Notes under the pieces: generated by a model | Database searches by the model: none | Told to the model about the DNA's origin: nothing | What the model saw: only the letters and a program-made list of their open reading frames with translations | DNA from: Pelomonas sp. BJYL3 | GTDB lineage: Bacteria; Pseudomonadota; Gammaproteobacteria; Burkholderiales; Burkholderiaceae_C | NCBI RefSeq assembly: GCF_027257975.1 | Contig: NZ_JANZKX010000005.1 | Coordinates: 248,001-312,000, forward strand | Direction of reading: 5' to 3' | Length of the DNA stretch: 64,000 nucleotides | Part shown: in pieces, positions 8,125 through 17,808 of the stretch | How the letters are laid out: every line of letters begins with the position of its first letter | How positions within the stretch are numbered: the first letter of the stretch is position 1 | Position numbers and translations under genes: made by a program

Positions 8125-10041
8125 ATGTTTGATTTCGTTCGCAAGCACAACCGTCTGTTCCAGCTGATCCTGCTGGTCCTGATCCTGCCGTCTTTCGTGG
8201 CCCTTGGGGTCAATGGCTACAGCAACTTCATGGATGGCAGCAATGCCGCGGTGGCTCAGGTTGATGGCCAGAAGATCACCCGCGCAGAGTGGGATGCAGC
8301 GCATCGCCAGCAGTCCGAACGCCTGCGCCAGCAGATGCCCAATCTGGATCCCAAGCTGCTGGACTCGCCCGAAGTGCGCCAGCGTTCGCTGGACAACCTC
8401 GTCCGTGAGCGTGTGCTGCAGTCCGCCGTGCGTCTGCAGCACTGGCAGGTGTCAGACGAACAGCTCAAGCATGTCTTCCAGACTGACCCTCAGTTCGCGG
8501 CGCTGCGCCAGCCTGATGGCTCGCTGAATGCTTCGCTGCTGGCCTCGCAAGGCATGAATGGCCCGATGTTTGAACGCCGCCTGCGCGACAGCCTCGCTCA
8601 GGATCAGGTGCTGCGTGGCGTGGCGAACTCCGCCGTCGGCAGCGGCACGCTGTCGGCCCAGGCCTTCGATGCTTTCTTCCAGCGCCGCGAGGTGCGCCTG
8701 CTGACGCTGAGCCCGGCCGAGTTTGCGGCTCAGGTCAAGCCTGCCGATGCCGAGATCGAGGCCTACTTCAAGGACCCGGCCAACGCCAGCAAGTTCCAGC
8801 TGCCCGAGGTGGCCCAGATCGAGTACGTGGTTCTCGACGCCGAAGCCCTGAAGGCCGGCGTGACCGTGGCCGAGAAGGACCTCAAGGACTACTACGAGCA
8901 GAACCTCAACCGCTACACCGTGGCCGAAGAGCGCCGCGCCAGCCACATCCTGATCAAGGCCGACAAGGCTGCGCCCGAGGCCGAGAAGGCCAAGGCGCGT
9001 GCCCGCGCCGAGGAATTGCTGGCGCAGGTGCAGAAGGCTCCTGCCAGCTTTGCTGACGTCGCCCGCAAGAACTCGCAGGACGAAGGCTCTGCTGTCCGTG
9101 GCGGAGACCTGGACTTCTTCCCTCGGAAGAATGGCATGGTCGAGCCTTTCGCTGCCGCGGCCTACGCTCTCAAGGTCGGTGAGATCAGCAAGGTCGTCGA
9201 GACCGAGTTCGGCTTCCACATCATCCAGCTGACGGCCGTGCGCGGTGGCGACACCAAGTCCTTCGACAGCGTCCGCGCGGAGATCGAGAACGAGGTCCGC
9301 AAGCAGCTGGCCCAGAAGCGCTATGCCGAGCTGGCTGAAACCTTCAGCAACACGGTCTACGAGCAGTCAGACAGCCTGAAGCCGATCGCCGAGAAGCTCG
9401 GCCTGAGCATCCGCAGTGCCCTGGTCCAGCGCAAGCCCGCCGCGGATGCGCAGGGCCCTCTGGCCTCGGCCAAGCTGCTGGATCTCGTGTTCAGCAAGGA
9501 CTCGCTGCAGAACAAGCGCAATACCGAGGCCGTCGAGTTCGGCCCCAGCCAGCTCGTTGCCGCCCATGTGACCGACTACAAGCCCGCCCGCATGCCGGCC
9601 TTCGATGATGTGAAGGCCCAGGTGACTCAGCTGCTGGTGGCCCGCCAGGCGGCCGCAATGGCGGTGAAGGCCGGCGCTGAGAAGCTCGCCGCTCTGAAGG
9701 CCTCGGGCGACGTGGGCTCGCTGCAGGCAGCCCAGACCGTGTCCCGCATTCAGCCAGGCAAGCTGCCTCCTCAGGTGCTCAAGGCCATCCTGCAGGCTGA
9801 CGCCAGCAAGCTGCCCAGTTTCGTGGGTCTCGAGGCCGGTGACGGCAGCTATGTGATTGCCGCCGTGACGCAGGTGCTGCCGCGCGAGGGGCAGGCTGCT
9901 GATCCCGTGCGAGCGGCCCAGCAGTACGCCAAGGCTTGGAGCACCGCTGAAACAGAGGCCTACTTCAAGGCTCTGAAGACGCAGCTCAAGACCACGATCA
10001 AGGCGCCCGCCGCGGCGGCCTCTGCCGTCGCGTCCAACTGA
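8125..10041 (+). CDS. ppiD: Periplasmic peptidyl-prolyl isomerase/chaperone PpiD
   Basis: PpiD is an inner-membrane-anchored chaperone at the Sec translocon exit that helps fold outer-membrane and periplasmic proteins. The product has 638 residues from the ATG at 8125. One N-terminal transmembrane anchor follows a basic start ([20 protein letters not shown]). A SurA-like chaperone region (about residues 35-180) comes next. A parvulin domain spans about residues 265-375 ([39 protein letters not shown]). The C-terminal region is Ala/Lys-rich. Gene order HU gene then ppiD matches E. coli hupB-ppiD, here with tRNA-Val inserted. Confidence 0.95.
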   Translation: MFDFVRKHNRLFQLILLVLILPSFVALGVNGYSNFMDGSNAAVAQVDGQKITRAEWDAAHRQQSERLRQQMPNLDPKLLDSPEVRQRSLDNLVRERVLQSAVRLQHWQVSDEQLKHVFQTDPQFAALRQPDGSLNASLLASQGMNGPMFERRLRDSLAQDQVLRGVANSAVGSGTLSAQAFDAFFQRREVRLLTLSPAEFAAQVKPADAEIEAYFKDPANASKFQLPEVAQIEYVVLDAEALKAGVTVAEKDLKDYYEQNLNRYTVAEERRASHILIKADKAAPEAEKAKARARAEELLAQVQKAPASFADVARKNSQDEGSAVRGGDLDFFPRKNGMVEPFAAAAYALKVGEISKVVETEFGFHIIQLTAVRGGDTKSFDSVRAEIENEVRKQLAQKRYAELAETFSNTVYEQSDSLKPIAEKLGLSIRSALVQRKPAADAQGPLASAKLLDLVFSKDSLQNKRNTEAVEFGPSQLVAAHVTDYKPARMPAFDDVKAQVTQLLVARQAAAMAVKAGAEKLAALKASGDVGSLQAAQTVSRIQPGKLPPQVLKAILQADASKLPSFVGLEAGDGSYVIAAVTQVLPREGQAADPVRAAQQYAKAWSTAETEAYFKALKTQLKTTIKAPAAAASAVASN

Positions 10042-10099
10042 ATTTGGGTGCCTTGAAAAAGTTTTCGGAAAAGTCTTCCCAAGCGAATGAAATACTGCT

Positions 10100-10105
10100 T
10101 ATAAT
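10100..10105 (+). promoter_or_regulatory. -10 box of tRNA-His
   Basis: A perfect TATAAT 13 nt before the tRNA. A weak TTCCCA at 10076-10081 is placed as a possible -35 (18-bp spacer). Confidence 0.7.
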
Positions 10106-10118
10106 CTAAGGCTTCACC

Positions 10119-10195
10119 GGTGGCTGTAGCTCAGTTGGTAGAGTCCCAGATTGTGATTCTGGTTGTCGTGGGTTCGAGTCCCATCAGCCACCCCA
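10119..10195 (+). tRNA. tRNA-His (anticodon GTG)
   Basis: Acceptor GTGGCTG pairs with CAGCCAC. D-arm GCTCAGTTGGTAGAGT, anticodon GTG in CCAGATTGTGATTCTGG, T-loop GTTCGAG. The extra G at 10119 opposite C73 is the histidine-specific G-1. CCA is encoded. Confidence 0.96.
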
Positions 10196-10208
10196 CCGGA
10201 TAAAAGCG

Positions 10209-10248
10209 AACGGCGACAAGAATTCAGGTTCTTGTCGCCGTTTTGTTT
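10209..10248 (+). terminator. Intrinsic terminator after tRNA-His
   Basis: A 14-bp stem, AACGGCGACAAGAA with TTCTTGTCGCCGTT and a six-base loop, followed by TTGTTTT. Confidence 0.92.
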
Positions 10249-10510
10249 TGGTGCGTCGGATTTTTCTGCTTGGTCCGTACTGGCCAATTGGTGGTCGCTG
10301 GTTGGCCCGGCTGTGTTTGGGCAGGTCTGGATGGCTTTGATATTGCCGTCTGCCTCAGTCGCTGCATGGGCTGTCTTGGCGCCCTTCGCAGGTTGTGGCT
10401 GTGCCACGTTGCTTGAGACCGGTGAGGACAGCCGAAGGCCGCCGGGAGGCGCGACGGGAGGCGCGCTGGGGCATGGCGGGGCCGGCCCGGTGCTCAAAAC
10501 ACAGTGCCCA
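10249..10510. other. Gap between tRNA-His terminator and response regulator terminator
   Basis: About 260 bp between two terminators facing each other. I see no gene with a plausible start, ribosome site and codon pattern here on either strand. Confidence 0.6.
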
Positions 10511-10535
10511 AAAACAAAGGCGCCCAGGGCGCCTT
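10507..10535 (-). terminator. Intrinsic terminator of the LuxR-type response regulator
   Basis: AAGGCGCC/GGCGCCTT around CTG (10517-10535), followed on the minus strand by TTTGTTTTTG. Confidence 0.85.
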
Positions 10536-10579
10536 CTGCTATTGCTGCGTATCGTGGCGCAGGCTGCGCCAATCCGGCG

Positions 10580-11323
10580 TCAGACCAGGCCTTGCTTGCT
10601 GGCCAGCACGGCGGCCTCGGCACGGCTGGAGACGTTCAGCTTCTTGTAGATCGACTTGATGTGGTCGTTGACGGTGAACCACTTGATGCCCATCAGGTTG
10701 GCGATCTCCTTGATGGTGAAGCCCTTGCTCAGATAGGTGAGCACTTCGTTCTCGCGTGGAGTGAGGCGCTCCCATTCGGGCGCAGGATCCAGGGCCACCG
10801 TGCGGCTGTTGGAGAAGCCGCCCGGACTGGTCAGCGCGCCAAAGCCGGAGTTCAGCCCCATGGGGCCGCTGTCACCACTGGCGCCAGGACGGAAGTGGGA
10901 CAGCAGGCGCCGTGCGATGGCGGGCGACAGCGGCGGCTGGCCGCGCACGATGCGCTGCAGCTCTTCCACCAGCACCTCGAAGCGGTCTTCCTTCAGCAGA
11001 TAGCCATCCGCTCCGCACTGCAGGGCAGGGAAGAGGTGGTCATCATCGGAATAGAGGGTGGTGACGATCTTGATGGCCGGGCTGTTGGCAATCTCGGCCA
11101 GCAACTCCATGCCATTGCCATCCGGCAGTTCAAGGTCGACCAGCACCAGGCGGAAGCCTTGTTCGGGCGGCAGCGAGGCGACGCGAGCGAGCTGCTTGCG
11201 AGCGCCTTCCAGGTCGCCTGCTTCGACGAGTTCCATGGTGTCGCTGAAGCTTTCCCTCACCACGCGGCAAAGAAAGCTGCGGGCAACGGGGTTGTCTTCG
11301 AGGATGAGTACTTTGACGGCCAT
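10580..11323 (-). CDS. Orphan NarL/FixJ-type response regulator
   Basis: 247 residues. The N-terminal receiver domain (residues 3-125) has the acidic pocket (LILED), the phospho-acceptor Asp63 in LVDLELPDG and a Lys in GYLLKED. A Ser/Gly/Pro linker of about 45 residues follows. A LuxR-type helix-turn-helix lies at about residues 185-240 (LTPRENEVLTYLSKGFTIKE, IKWFTVNDHIKSIYKKL). It probably activates or represses genes when phosphorylated. No histidine kinase is encoded nearby, so its partner and targets cannot be told from this window. It has its own terminator and appears monocistronic. Confidence 0.9.
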   Translation of the reverse strand: MAVKVLILEDNPVARSFLCRVVRESFSDTMELVEAGDLEGARKQLARVASLPPEQGFRLVLVDLELPDGNGMELLAEIANSPAIKIVTTLYSDDDHLFPALQCGADGYLLKEDRFEVLVEELQRIVRGQPPLSPAIARRLLSHFRPGASGDSGPMGLNSGFGALTSPGGFSNSRTVALDPAPEWERLTPRENEVLTYLSKGFTIKEIANLMGIKWFTVNDHIKSIYKKLNVSSRAEAAVLASKQGLV

Positions 11324-11480
11324 GGTCCGAGGGGCTCAGAAGACCTGCATCCTAGCGCACCGGACTCGTGAACAAAGCCCCTGAAAGCGGGGAGTCGACA
11401 AGCCGCCATTTCCCGTTCGCGAAAGGCGCTCGCACGGCGAATGGGCCCTGCCCATGCGGTCTTTCGGGCGCCACATCGCG

Positions 11481-12461
11481 TCAGTGGTCATTGAGCAGCA
11501 GCACCTTGCCCGTCACCTGGCGTGACTGCATGCGTTCGAAAGCGGCCGGAAGCTCGCGCATGGAGAAGCGCTGGTCGATCACGGGTGCGATGCGCCCCTC
11601 GAGGTGCAGGCGCACGAGTTGCTCCATCATGGCTGCATTGCGCTGCGGTTCCCGCTTGGCAAACTCTCCCCAGAAGACGCCGATCAGGGACGCGCCCTTG
11701 AGCAGGCAGAGGTTCAAGGGCAGGGCAGGGATCTGCCCTTGCGCGAAGCCTACGACCAGATGCCGGCCGCGCCAGGCAATGGAGCGGAACGCCGCTTCGC
11801 TGAGCTCGCCGCCCACGGGGTCGTAGATGAGGTCGGGGCCTCGGCCCCCTGTCAACTCTTTCAGGGTGGTCCGCAGGTCCTGGCTGGAGAGATCGATGGC
11901 GTGGTCAGCACCGATGTCCAGGCAGCGTCGGCATTTCTCGGTGCTGGAAGCCGCGGCGATCACACGTGCGCCAGCAGCCTTGGCCAGCTGGATGGCGGCG
12001 GTGCCCACGCCGCCCGCTGCGCCCAGCACCAGCACGGTCTCGCCGGCCTGCAGCTGGCCGCGGTCCAGCAAGGCGTGCTGGCTCGTCGCATAGGTGCAGA
12101 TGAAGGCCGCGGCCATGTCCAGGTCGAAGGCGTCCGGCAGGGGCACGAGCAGCGCAGCGCTGATGCAGGCGTGAGTGGCGAAGGCGCCGGTGCCGCTGAA
12201 GCCGGCAACGCGGGCGCCGGCCTGCAGGTGGCGCACGCCTTCGCCCACGGCCTCCACAATGCCCGAGAACTCGGCGCCGGGAACGAAGGGCAGGGGTGGG
12301 CGCATCTGGTACTTGCCCTGCACGATCAGCAGGTCCGGGAAGTTCAGGCTGGCGGCGTGGATCTTCACGCGGACTTCGCCGGGGCCCGGCTCGGGCACGC
12401 GCTGGGTCTCCCATCGCAGGGTCTGGACGCCGGCGGCGTCGGGGCTGATCCAGGCTTGCAT
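11481..12461 (-). CDS. Zinc-free NADPH:quinone oxidoreductase (medium-chain dehydrogenase family)
   Basis: 326 residues of the quinone oxidoreductase/zeta-crystallin branch of the MDR superfamily, which reduces quinones or enones with NADPH. An N-terminal GroES-like fold (SLNFPDLLIVQGKYQMRPPL, PFVPGAEFSGIVEAVGEGV) is followed by a Rossmann fold with VLGAAGGVGTAAIQLAKAAG (residues about 143-162). Structural-zinc cysteines are absent, as expected for this branch. The C-terminal segment (FERMQSRQVTGKVLLL) is complete. The physiological substrate cannot be deduced. The gene is divergent from surE. Confidence 0.88.
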   Translation of the reverse strand: MQAWISPDAAGVQTLRWETQRVPEPGPGEVRVKIHAASLNFPDLLIVQGKYQMRPPLPFVPGAEFSGIVEAVGEGVRHLQAGARVAGFSGTGAFATHACISAALLVPLPDAFDLDMAAAFICTYATSQHALLDRGQLQAGETVLVLGAAGGVGTAAIQLAKAAGARVIAAASSTEKCRRCLDIGADHAIDLSSQDLRTTLKELTGGRGPDLIYDPVGGELSEAAFRSIAWRGRHLVVGFAQGQIPALPLNLCLLKGASLIGVFWGEFAKREPQRNAAMMEQLVRLHLEGRIAPVIDQRFSMRELPAAFERMQSRQVTGKVLLLNDH

Positions 12462-12620
12462 GGCGGTCTCCTTGATGTTGGCTCGCGGGTTGGGAGCGGC
12501 GGCGAAGTGCTGGCTCCCGGCTAGCGGCGCATGCTAGAGGCAAGTCGGGCGCCGAGGCGTCACCCGCGTGACGCAAGTCAAGCCCGTGCCAGCCCCGAGC
12601 CGGAGCCGGCCGCCGCTCAA

Positions 12621-12626
12621 TAGAAT
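12621..12626 (+). promoter_or_regulatory. -10 box of surE, predicted leaderless
   Basis: TAGAAT ends 7 nt before the surE ATG at 12634. No Shine-Dalgarno sequence is visible. Confidence 0.5.
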
Positions 12627-12633
12627 CGACGAC

Positions 12634-13386
12634 ATGCGGATTCTCATTTCCAACGACGACGGCTATCTGGCCCCCGGCCTGGCGGCCCTGGTGAAGGCCT
12701 GTGAGGGCCTGGGGCAGATCGACGTCATCGCGCCGGAGCAGAATGCTTCGGGAACCTCCAATGCGCTGACGCTGTCACGGCCCCTGTCGGTCTACACCGC
12801 GGCCAACGGCTTTCGCTATGTCAACGGCACGCCTTCGGACTGCGTCCACCTGGCGCTGACCGGCGTGCTGGGCTACCGGCCGGACCTGGTGCTCTCCGGC
12901 ATCAACAACGGCGCGAACATGGGGGACGACACGCTCTATTCGGGCACGGTGGCGGCGGCCACGGAGGGCTATCTCTTCGGCATTCCTTCGGTCGCCTTCT
13001 CGCAGGCGGACAAGGGCTGGGCGTACCTCGATGCCGCGGCGGCCCTGGCCCGCTCCCTGGTGGAGCAGCTCATCGCGGGCGGGCTCGGCGAGCCCTTCCT
13101 GCTGAATGTCAACGTGCCCAATCGTGCCGATGCCGCGAGCCTTCCGCGCACCCTGACGCGCCTGGGCCGGCGCCACGCCAGCGAGCCGCTCATCCATCAG
13201 CTGAACCCCCGGGGCGAGTCGATGTACTGGATAGGCCCGGCCGGTGATGCACGTGAGGCGGGCGAGGGCACGGACTTCCATGCCTGTGCCAATGGCCAGG
13301 TGTCCATCACGCCGCTTCAGATCGACCTCACCGATCACGCCCGACTGCCGCAGTGGCGCCAGCGCCTGGCAGGAGTGCAGCCGTGA
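12634..13386 (+). CDS. surE: 5'/3'-nucleotidase SurE
   Basis: SurE is a metal-dependent phosphatase that dephosphorylates nucleoside monophosphates and is linked to stationary-phase survival. The product has 250 residues. The start was set at [20 protein letters not shown] (ATG 12634), which places the metal-binding Asp8-Asp9 pair where the family has it. [12 protein letters not shown] and [20 protein letters not shown] are the other active-site signatures. It is first in surE-pcm-nlpD-rpoS, the classical stationary-phase cluster, and its TGA overlaps the GTG of pcm. Confidence 0.96.
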   Translation: MRILISNDDGYLAPGLAALVKACEGLGQIDVIAPEQNASGTSNALTLSRPLSVYTAANGFRYVNGTPSDCVHLALTGVLGYRPDLVLSGINNGANMGDDTLYSGTVAAATEGYLFGIPSVAFSQADKGWAYLDAAAALARSLVEQLIAGGLGEPFLLNVNVPNRADAASLPRTLTRLGRRHASEPLIHQLNPRGESMYWIGPAGDAREAGEGTDFHACANGQVSITPLQIDLTDHARLPQWRQRLAGVQP

Positions 13387-14210
13387 ACGCAGGCACGCCC
13401 AAGCCGCGCCGCTTCCCGCTGGGACTGGAGCAGGTCCAGGCCAAGCCCTCAGCGCCCGCGCGAGAGCTGCTGCGCCCACAGGCGCACCTGCACATGGCGG
13501 CCGCGGATGCTGCCCGGCTGCAGGCCCCTCAGGGCCTGGGGCTGGACTCCGCCGGTGTGCGCCAGCGCATGGTGCAGCGCCTGCAACGTGAAGGCCTGAG
13601 GGATGAGCGCGTGCTCCAGGCCCTGGCCGACGTGCCGCGCCATGAGTTCGTCGACAGCGCGCTGGCGATTCAGGCCTACGAGGACACCAGCCTGCCCATC
13701 GGCCACGGTCAGACCATCTCCAAGCCCTCGGTCGTGGGGCGCATGCTGGCCCTGTTGCTTGCCGGCGAGGGCGCGCGCCAGCAGGGGCGCCTGGGTCGGG
13801 TGCTGGAGATCGGTACCGGCTGCGGCTACCAAGCGGCTGTGCTTGCACGCCTGGCCCGCCAGGTGGTGAGCATCGAGCGGCTCAAGCCCCTGCACGACAA
13901 GGCCGTGGACACGCTGGCGCGCCTGCAGGTGCCAGGTCTGAAGCTGATCCATGGCGACGGTCGACTGGGTGATGCGGGCTCGGCGCCCTACGATGCGATC
14001 ATCGCAGCGGCTGGTGGCGAAGACCTTCCGCCCGCCTGGCTGGCTCAGCTGGCTCCTGGCGGCCGTCTCGTTGCGCCCATGCAGGCGCCGGGCGGCAAGG
14101 GGCAGGTGCTGGTGGTGGTCGATCACGTGCGGGATGCGAGCGGTCAACGATTTGTTCGTACCCAGCACGAGGCCGTGCTTTTCGTGCCCCTAAAATCCGG
14201 CGTCATGTAA
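13383..14210 (+). CDS. pcm: Protein-L-isoaspartate O-methyltransferase
   Basis: Pcm uses S-adenosylmethionine to methylate isoaspartyl residues in aged proteins, starting their repair. The GTG at 13383 overlaps the surE stop (GTGA), giving 275 residues. The catalytic core begins near residue 60 ([20 protein letters not shown]). [16 protein letters not shown] and the SAM-binding [19 protein letters not shown] are diagnostic. The protein is about 65 residues longer than E. coli Pcm because of a Pro/Ala/Arg-rich N-terminus. Some of this could be leader if an internal start is used, but no better ribosome site was noted. Confidence 0.93.
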   Translation: MNAGTPKPRRFPLGLEQVQAKPSAPARELLRPQAHLHMAAADAARLQAPQGLGLDSAGVRQRMVQRLQREGLRDERVLQALADVPRHEFVDSALAIQAYEDTSLPIGHGQTISKPSVVGRMLALLLAGEGARQQGRLGRVLEIGTGCGYQAAVLARLARQVVSIERLKPLHDKAVDTLARLQVPGLKLIHGDGRLGDAGSAPYDAIIAAAGGEDLPPAWLAQLAPGGRLVAPMQAPGGKGQVLVVVDHVRDASGQRFVRTQHEAVLFVPLKSGVM

Positions 14211-14237
14211 GGGCGAAGGCCTCGCCCTGTGATGTCG

Positions 14238-14256
14238 TCCCGCTTCGGCGGGCTTT
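14238..14256 (+). other. UUCG hairpin between pcm and nlpD
   Basis: CCCGC-TTCG-GCGGG, a very stable tetraloop hairpin, followed by CTTTC. It is a weak terminator or an RNA-stability element inside the surE-rpoS cluster. Confidence 0.5.
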
Positions 14257-14274
14257 CAGGGTGATTGCAAGAAC

Positions 14275-15264
14275 ATGCCTTTCCAACTCCGCCCACTGCC
14301 GCTGGTGCAGACGCCGTTGATGTCCATCGAGGGGCGCCTTCGCGGCCTCGCGTCCCTGGGCTTGCTGGGCCTGCTGGTGGCTTGCGCAGTCCCGCCTCAC
14401 CGCGCGCCGGTGGAAGACCGCAGCGCCGGCTCGGCCAGCAAGTCCGCCACCACCACGCCCGTGCCTGCGGGCACCGGGGCCACGCCTGCGGTGGATCCCA
14501 AGCTCCTGCCCGGTGCCGAGAATGCCGGCAAGCCGGGCTACTACACGGTCAAGCAGGGTGACACGCTGATCCGCATTGCGCTGGACAACGGCCAGAACTG
14601 GCGTGACCTCGTCAAGTGGAACAACCTCGCCAACGCCAACCTGATCGAGGTGGGTCAGGTCTTGCGCGTGGTGGCGCCGGGCGCCAGTGCCGTGGTGAGC
14701 ACCAAGCCAGTGAGCACGGCCAAGGTCGAGACCCGACCCCTGGACGGCAAGCCCTCTGTGGTCGCGCCGGCTGCATCGGCTGGGGGCACGGTGCCTTCGT
14801 CGGCCTCGGCATCTTCTGCGCCGGCCAGCGCCGTGGCTTCTGCCGCCTCGTCCACCGCACCGGCGACCAGTGTGCCTGCTGCCAAGGGCGGTGACGAAGA
14901 CGTCGCATGGGCCTGGCCCGTGCCCGGCGCGGTGATCCAGTCCTTTGATGACAGTCGCAACAAGGGCGTGGACCTCGGCGGCAAGGCCGGCGATGCCGTG
15001 CTGGCCGCGGCCAGCGGCCGCGTGATGTACGTGGGTTCCTCCCTGCGGGGCTACGGCAACGCCATCATCGTCAAGCATGCGAATGACTACCTCAGCGTCT
15101 ATGCGCATAATCAGACCATGCTCGTGAAAGAGGACCAACTGGTCCACCGCGGTCAGAAAATTGCCGAGATGGGGTCAAGCGATGCCGATCAGGTCAAGCT
15201 TCATTTCGAAGTCCGCAAGAGTGGCAAGCCCCTGGATCCCGCCAAGGTGCTGCCGCCGCGCTGA
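14275..15264 (+). CDS. nlpD: Lipoprotein NlpD, LysM and degenerate M23 (LytM) domains
   Basis: NlpD is an outer-membrane lipoprotein that activates the amidase AmiC at the division septum. The product has 329 residues from ATG 14275; ATG 14320 (MSIEGRLRGL) is an alternative start. A lipobox (LLVAC) follows the hydrophobic signal. A LysM domain for peptidoglycan binding (YYTVKQGDTLIRIALDNGQN) is near residues 89-133. An Ala/Ser-rich linker follows, then an M23 fold (AWPVPGAVIQSFDD to the end). The zinc ligands are degraded: the usual H-x3-D is NKGVD and the usual HxH is KLHFE. The fold is therefore predicted to be non-hydrolytic, as in other NlpD/EnvC activators. In other bacteria rpoS promoters lie inside nlpD. 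Confidence 0.93.
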   Translation: MPFQLRPLPLVQTPLMSIEGRLRGLASLGLLGLLVACAVPPHRAPVEDRSAGSASKSATTTPVPAGTGATPAVDPKLLPGAENAGKPGYYTVKQGDTLIRIALDNGQNWRDLVKWNNLANANLIEVGQVLRVVAPGASAVVSTKPVSTAKVETRPLDGKPSVVAPAASAGGTVPSSASASSAPASAVASAASSTAPATSVPAAKGGDEDVAWAWPVPGAVIQSFDDSRNKGVDLGGKAGDAVLAAASGRVMYVGSSLRGYGNAIIVKHANDYLSVYAHNQTMLVKEDQLVHRGQKIAEMGSSDADQVKLHFEVRKSGKPLDPAKVLPPR

Positions 15265-15289
15265 ACACGCCTAGCACAAGGGGCTGATC

Positions 15290-16291
15290 ATGGAGAACCC
15301 TCTGGAATCCGCCCCTGACCTGCCGCGCCTGCCGCTGAACGGCGCTCCAGGCCTGGCCGACGACAGCACGTCGCCTGACGACGACAGCGAAGAAGCTGAC
15401 AGCGTGCGCCCCCCAGAGCTGCTGGCTCAGGGCGAGGTCGAGCTGGGCAATGCCTTGCAGGCCTATCTCCGGGACATCCGGCGCACGCCGCTGCTGACAC
15501 CTCAGCAGGAGTTCGACACCGCCATGCAGGCGCGTGCAGGCAGCTTCGAAGCGCGGCAGGCCATGATCGAGCACAACCTGCGCCTGGTCGTGAGCATCGC
15601 CAAGAACTACCTCGGCCGCGGCCTGCCGATGAGCGACCTCATCGAGGAAGGCAATCTGGGCCTGATGCATGCCATCGGCAAGTTCGAGCCCGAGCGCGGC
15701 TTCCGTTTCTCCACCTATGCGAGCTGGTGGATCCGCCAGGGCATCGAGCGCGCCCTGATGCACCAGGCCCGCCTGGTGCGGCTGCCCGTGCACATCGTGC
15801 GCGAGCTCAACCAGGTGCTCAAGGCGCGTCGTGCGCTCGAGGCCCTGGCCAGCCAGAAGGGCGCCGAGGCGCAGGTGCGCGCCGACGAGATCGCCCACCT
15901 GCTCAACCGCCCGGTCGGTGAGATCAACGAGCTGCTGGCCTATGCCGAGCTGCCCAGTTCGCTGGACCTGCCCGTGGACCGCGGCAATGAGGGCGGCGAG
16001 GCCATGGTCGACCTCGTCGCCGACGAGCAGTCGCCCGACCCCATGGGCTCGCGCCTCAACCACGAGATCGAGGACCTGCTGGCCCACGGGCTGGCCTCGC
16101 TCAGCGAGCGCGAGCGCGAGGTGCTGTCGGGTCGCTACGGCCTCGCGGACCGCGAGCCCGAAACCCTGGACGTCCTGGCGCAGCGCCTGGGCCTCACGCG
16201 GGAGCGCATCCGGCAGATCCAGATCGAGGCCCTCACCAAGCTCAAGCGCAACATGATGCGCCACGGCATCAATCGCGACGCCATCTTCTGA
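15290..16291 (+). CDS. rpoS: RNA polymerase sigma factor RpoS (sigma-38)
   Basis: RpoS is the stationary-phase and general stress sigma factor. The product has 333 residues behind AGGGG. After an acidic N-terminus (residues 20-40) come region 1.2 ([20 protein letters not shown]), region 2 ([58 protein letters not shown]), region 3 and region 4 ([28 protein letters not shown]). The -10-contacting residues match sigma-70-group proteins. Its place after nlpD, 25 bp away, and the [20 protein letters not shown] segment support RpoS rather than RpoD or RpoH. Confidence 0.96.
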   Translation: MENPLESAPDLPRLPLNGAPGLADDSTSPDDDSEEADSVRPPELLAQGEVELGNALQAYLRDIRRTPLLTPQQEFDTAMQARAGSFEARQAMIEHNLRLVVSIAKNYLGRGLPMSDLIEEGNLGLMHAIGKFEPERGFRFSTYASWWIRQGIERALMHQARLVRLPVHIVRELNQVLKARRALEALASQKGAEAQVRADEIAHLLNRPVGEINELLAYAELPSSLDLPVDRGNEGGEAMVDLVADEQSPDPMGSRLNHEIEDLLAHGLASLSEREREVLSGRYGLADREPETLDVLAQRLGLTRERIRQIQIEALTKLKRNMMRHGINRDAIF

Positions 16292-16333
16292 GCGGTCGGG
16301 GCCGCGCTTCCCGGGCGGTGCCGCCGGCCCTGG

Positions 16334-16339
16334 GATAAT
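16334..16339 (+). promoter_or_regulatory. Extended -10 box of rlmD, predicted leaderless
   Basis: TGGGATAAT (16331-16339) is an extended -10 element that ends 6 nt before the rlmD ATG at 16346. No Shine-Dalgarno is visible. Confidence 0.55.
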
Positions 16340-16345
16340 CGGCGC

Positions 16346-17710
16346 ATGACGCAACAATCGGAATGGCTCAAGGTCGAGTCGCTGGACATCGAGGCGCAGG
16401 GCATTGCCCACAACAGCGAAGGCAAGGTGGTCTTCATCGAGGGCGCACTGCCTGGTGAAGAGGTGCAGGTCACCGTCGGCCGCAAGAAGAACAACTGGGA
16501 GCAGGGCAGCCTCGTCGCCCTGCGTCGCGAAAGCTCGCAGCGGGTGACGCCCGGCTGCCCGCACTTCGGCCTGCATGCCGGCGCCTGCGGTGGCTGCAAG
16601 ATGCAGCACCTGCATGTCTCGGCCCAGGTGGCCGTGAAGCAGCGGGTGGTCGAGGACAACCTCTGGCACCTGGGCAAGGTCAAGGCCGAGCGCCTGCTGC
16701 GCCCCATCGAGGGGCCGGCCTGGGGCTATCGCTACCGTGCGCGGCTGTCGGTGCGCTATGTCGCGAAGAAGGGGGAGGTGCTGGTGGGCTTCCACGAGCG
16801 CAAGAGCCGCTACATCGCCGACATGCAGCAATGCCGCATCCTCCCGCAAAAGGTCAGCGACCTGCTGCTGCCCCTGCGCGCCCTGATCGCCAGCATGGAC
16901 GAGCGCGACCGCCTGCCCCAGATCGAACTGGCGATGGGCGACGTCGACGGGCAGCAGATCACGGCCCTGGTGCTGCGCCACCTGGAGCCATTGGGCGAGC
17001 CCGACAAGCAGCGCTTGCGCGACTTCGCCGCGCAGCACGAGGTGCAGTGGTGGCTGCAGCCCAAGGGGCCGGACACCGTGCATCTCCTGGACGAAGGCGG
17101 CACCGAGCTGGCTTACACGCTGCCCGAGTTCGGCATCCTGATGCCCTTCAAGCCGACCGACTTCACGCAGGTCAACCACCATATCAACACCGTGCTGGTG
17201 GGGCGTGCGCTGCGTCTGCTGGAGGTGCAGAAGGATGAACGCGTGATCGACTGGTTCTGCGGCCTGGGCAACTTCACGTTGCCCCTGGCCACGCAGGCGC
17301 AGGAGGTGCTGGGCATCGAGGGCAGCGAGGCGCTGGTGCAGCGCTCGCGCGAGAATGCCCGGCGCAACAAGCTGGATCACAAGACGAGCTTCGTGGCGCG
17401 TAACCTGTTCGAGATGACGCCCGCCATGCTCGTGGCCGATGGGCATGCCGACCGCTGGCTGGTCGATCCGCCTCGCGAAGGCGCCTTCGCGCTGGTCAAG
17501 GCCCTGTCGGACCTGTGTGCCGACCCGAGCCTCGCGCCGGGCTGGCAGCCGCCGCGGCGCATCGTGTACGTGTCCTGCAACCCGGCCACGCTCGCGCGCG
17601 ACGCGGGCCTGCTGGTCAATGTGGGCGGCTACCGCTGCACGGCGGCCAGCGCGGTGAACATGTTCCCGCACACCGCCCACGTGGAGAGCATCGCCGTCTT
17701 CGAGCGCTGA
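16346..17710 (+). CDS. rlmD: 23S rRNA (uracil-5)-methyltransferase RlmD
   Basis: RlmD (RumA) methylates U1939 of 23S rRNA using SAM. The product has 454 residues. An N-terminal TRAM domain (about residues 5-60) binds RNA. Cys71, Cys81, Cys84 and a later Cys (MQQCRIL) form the 4Fe-4S site; the first spacing is x9 rather than the x5 of E. coli RumA. The SAM motif is [14 protein letters not shown], and [11 protein letters not shown] contains the catalytic cysteine. Spacing and length exclude TrmA, which lacks the cluster. It follows rpoS by 54 bp, with its own promoter-like element. Confidence 0.93.
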   Translation: MTQQSEWLKVESLDIEAQGIAHNSEGKVVFIEGALPGEEVQVTVGRKKNNWEQGSLVALRRESSQRVTPGCPHFGLHAGACGGCKMQHLHVSAQVAVKQRVVEDNLWHLGKVKAERLLRPIEGPAWGYRYRARLSVRYVAKKGEVLVGFHERKSRYIADMQQCRILPQKVSDLLLPLRALIASMDERDRLPQIELAMGDVDGQQITALVLRHLEPLGEPDKQRLRDFAAQHEVQWWLQPKGPDTVHLLDEGGTELAYTLPEFGILMPFKPTDFTQVNHHINTVLVGRALRLLEVQKDERVIDWFCGLGNFTLPLATQAQEVLGIEGSEALVQRSRENARRNKLDHKTSFVARNLFEMTPAMLVADGHADRWLVDPPREGAFALVKALSDLCADPSLAPGWQPPRRIVYVSCNPATLARDAGLLVNVGGYRCTAASAVNMFPHTAHVESIAVFER

Positions 17711-17732
17711 GCTGCTTTGCCATCGAAATGAA

Positions 17733-17762
17733 AAAGGGCTCCGGTGACGGAGCCCTTTGTAC
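17733..17762. terminator. Bidirectional terminator between rlmD and the Bax-inhibitor-1 gene
   Basis: AAAGGGCTCC/GGAGCCCTTT with a six-base loop (17733-17758). A-rich sequence precedes it and TTT follows, so it can serve both convergent genes. Confidence 0.85.
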
Positions 17763-17808
17763 TTTGGCGTCTCCTGCAGGCCGGGATGACCTGCGGGGGC
17801 GCAGGCGC

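Noticed and set aside
14920-15264. Active zinc endopeptidase at the nlpD C-terminus
   Set aside because: Key zinc ligands are replaced (NKGVD, KLHFE), so an activator role fits better than hydrolysis.
15194-17680. An 828-codon minus-strand frame over rpoS and rlmD
   Set aside because: It spans two well-supported genes and their intergenic region and has low-complexity His/Gln/Ala content typical of antisense shadows.
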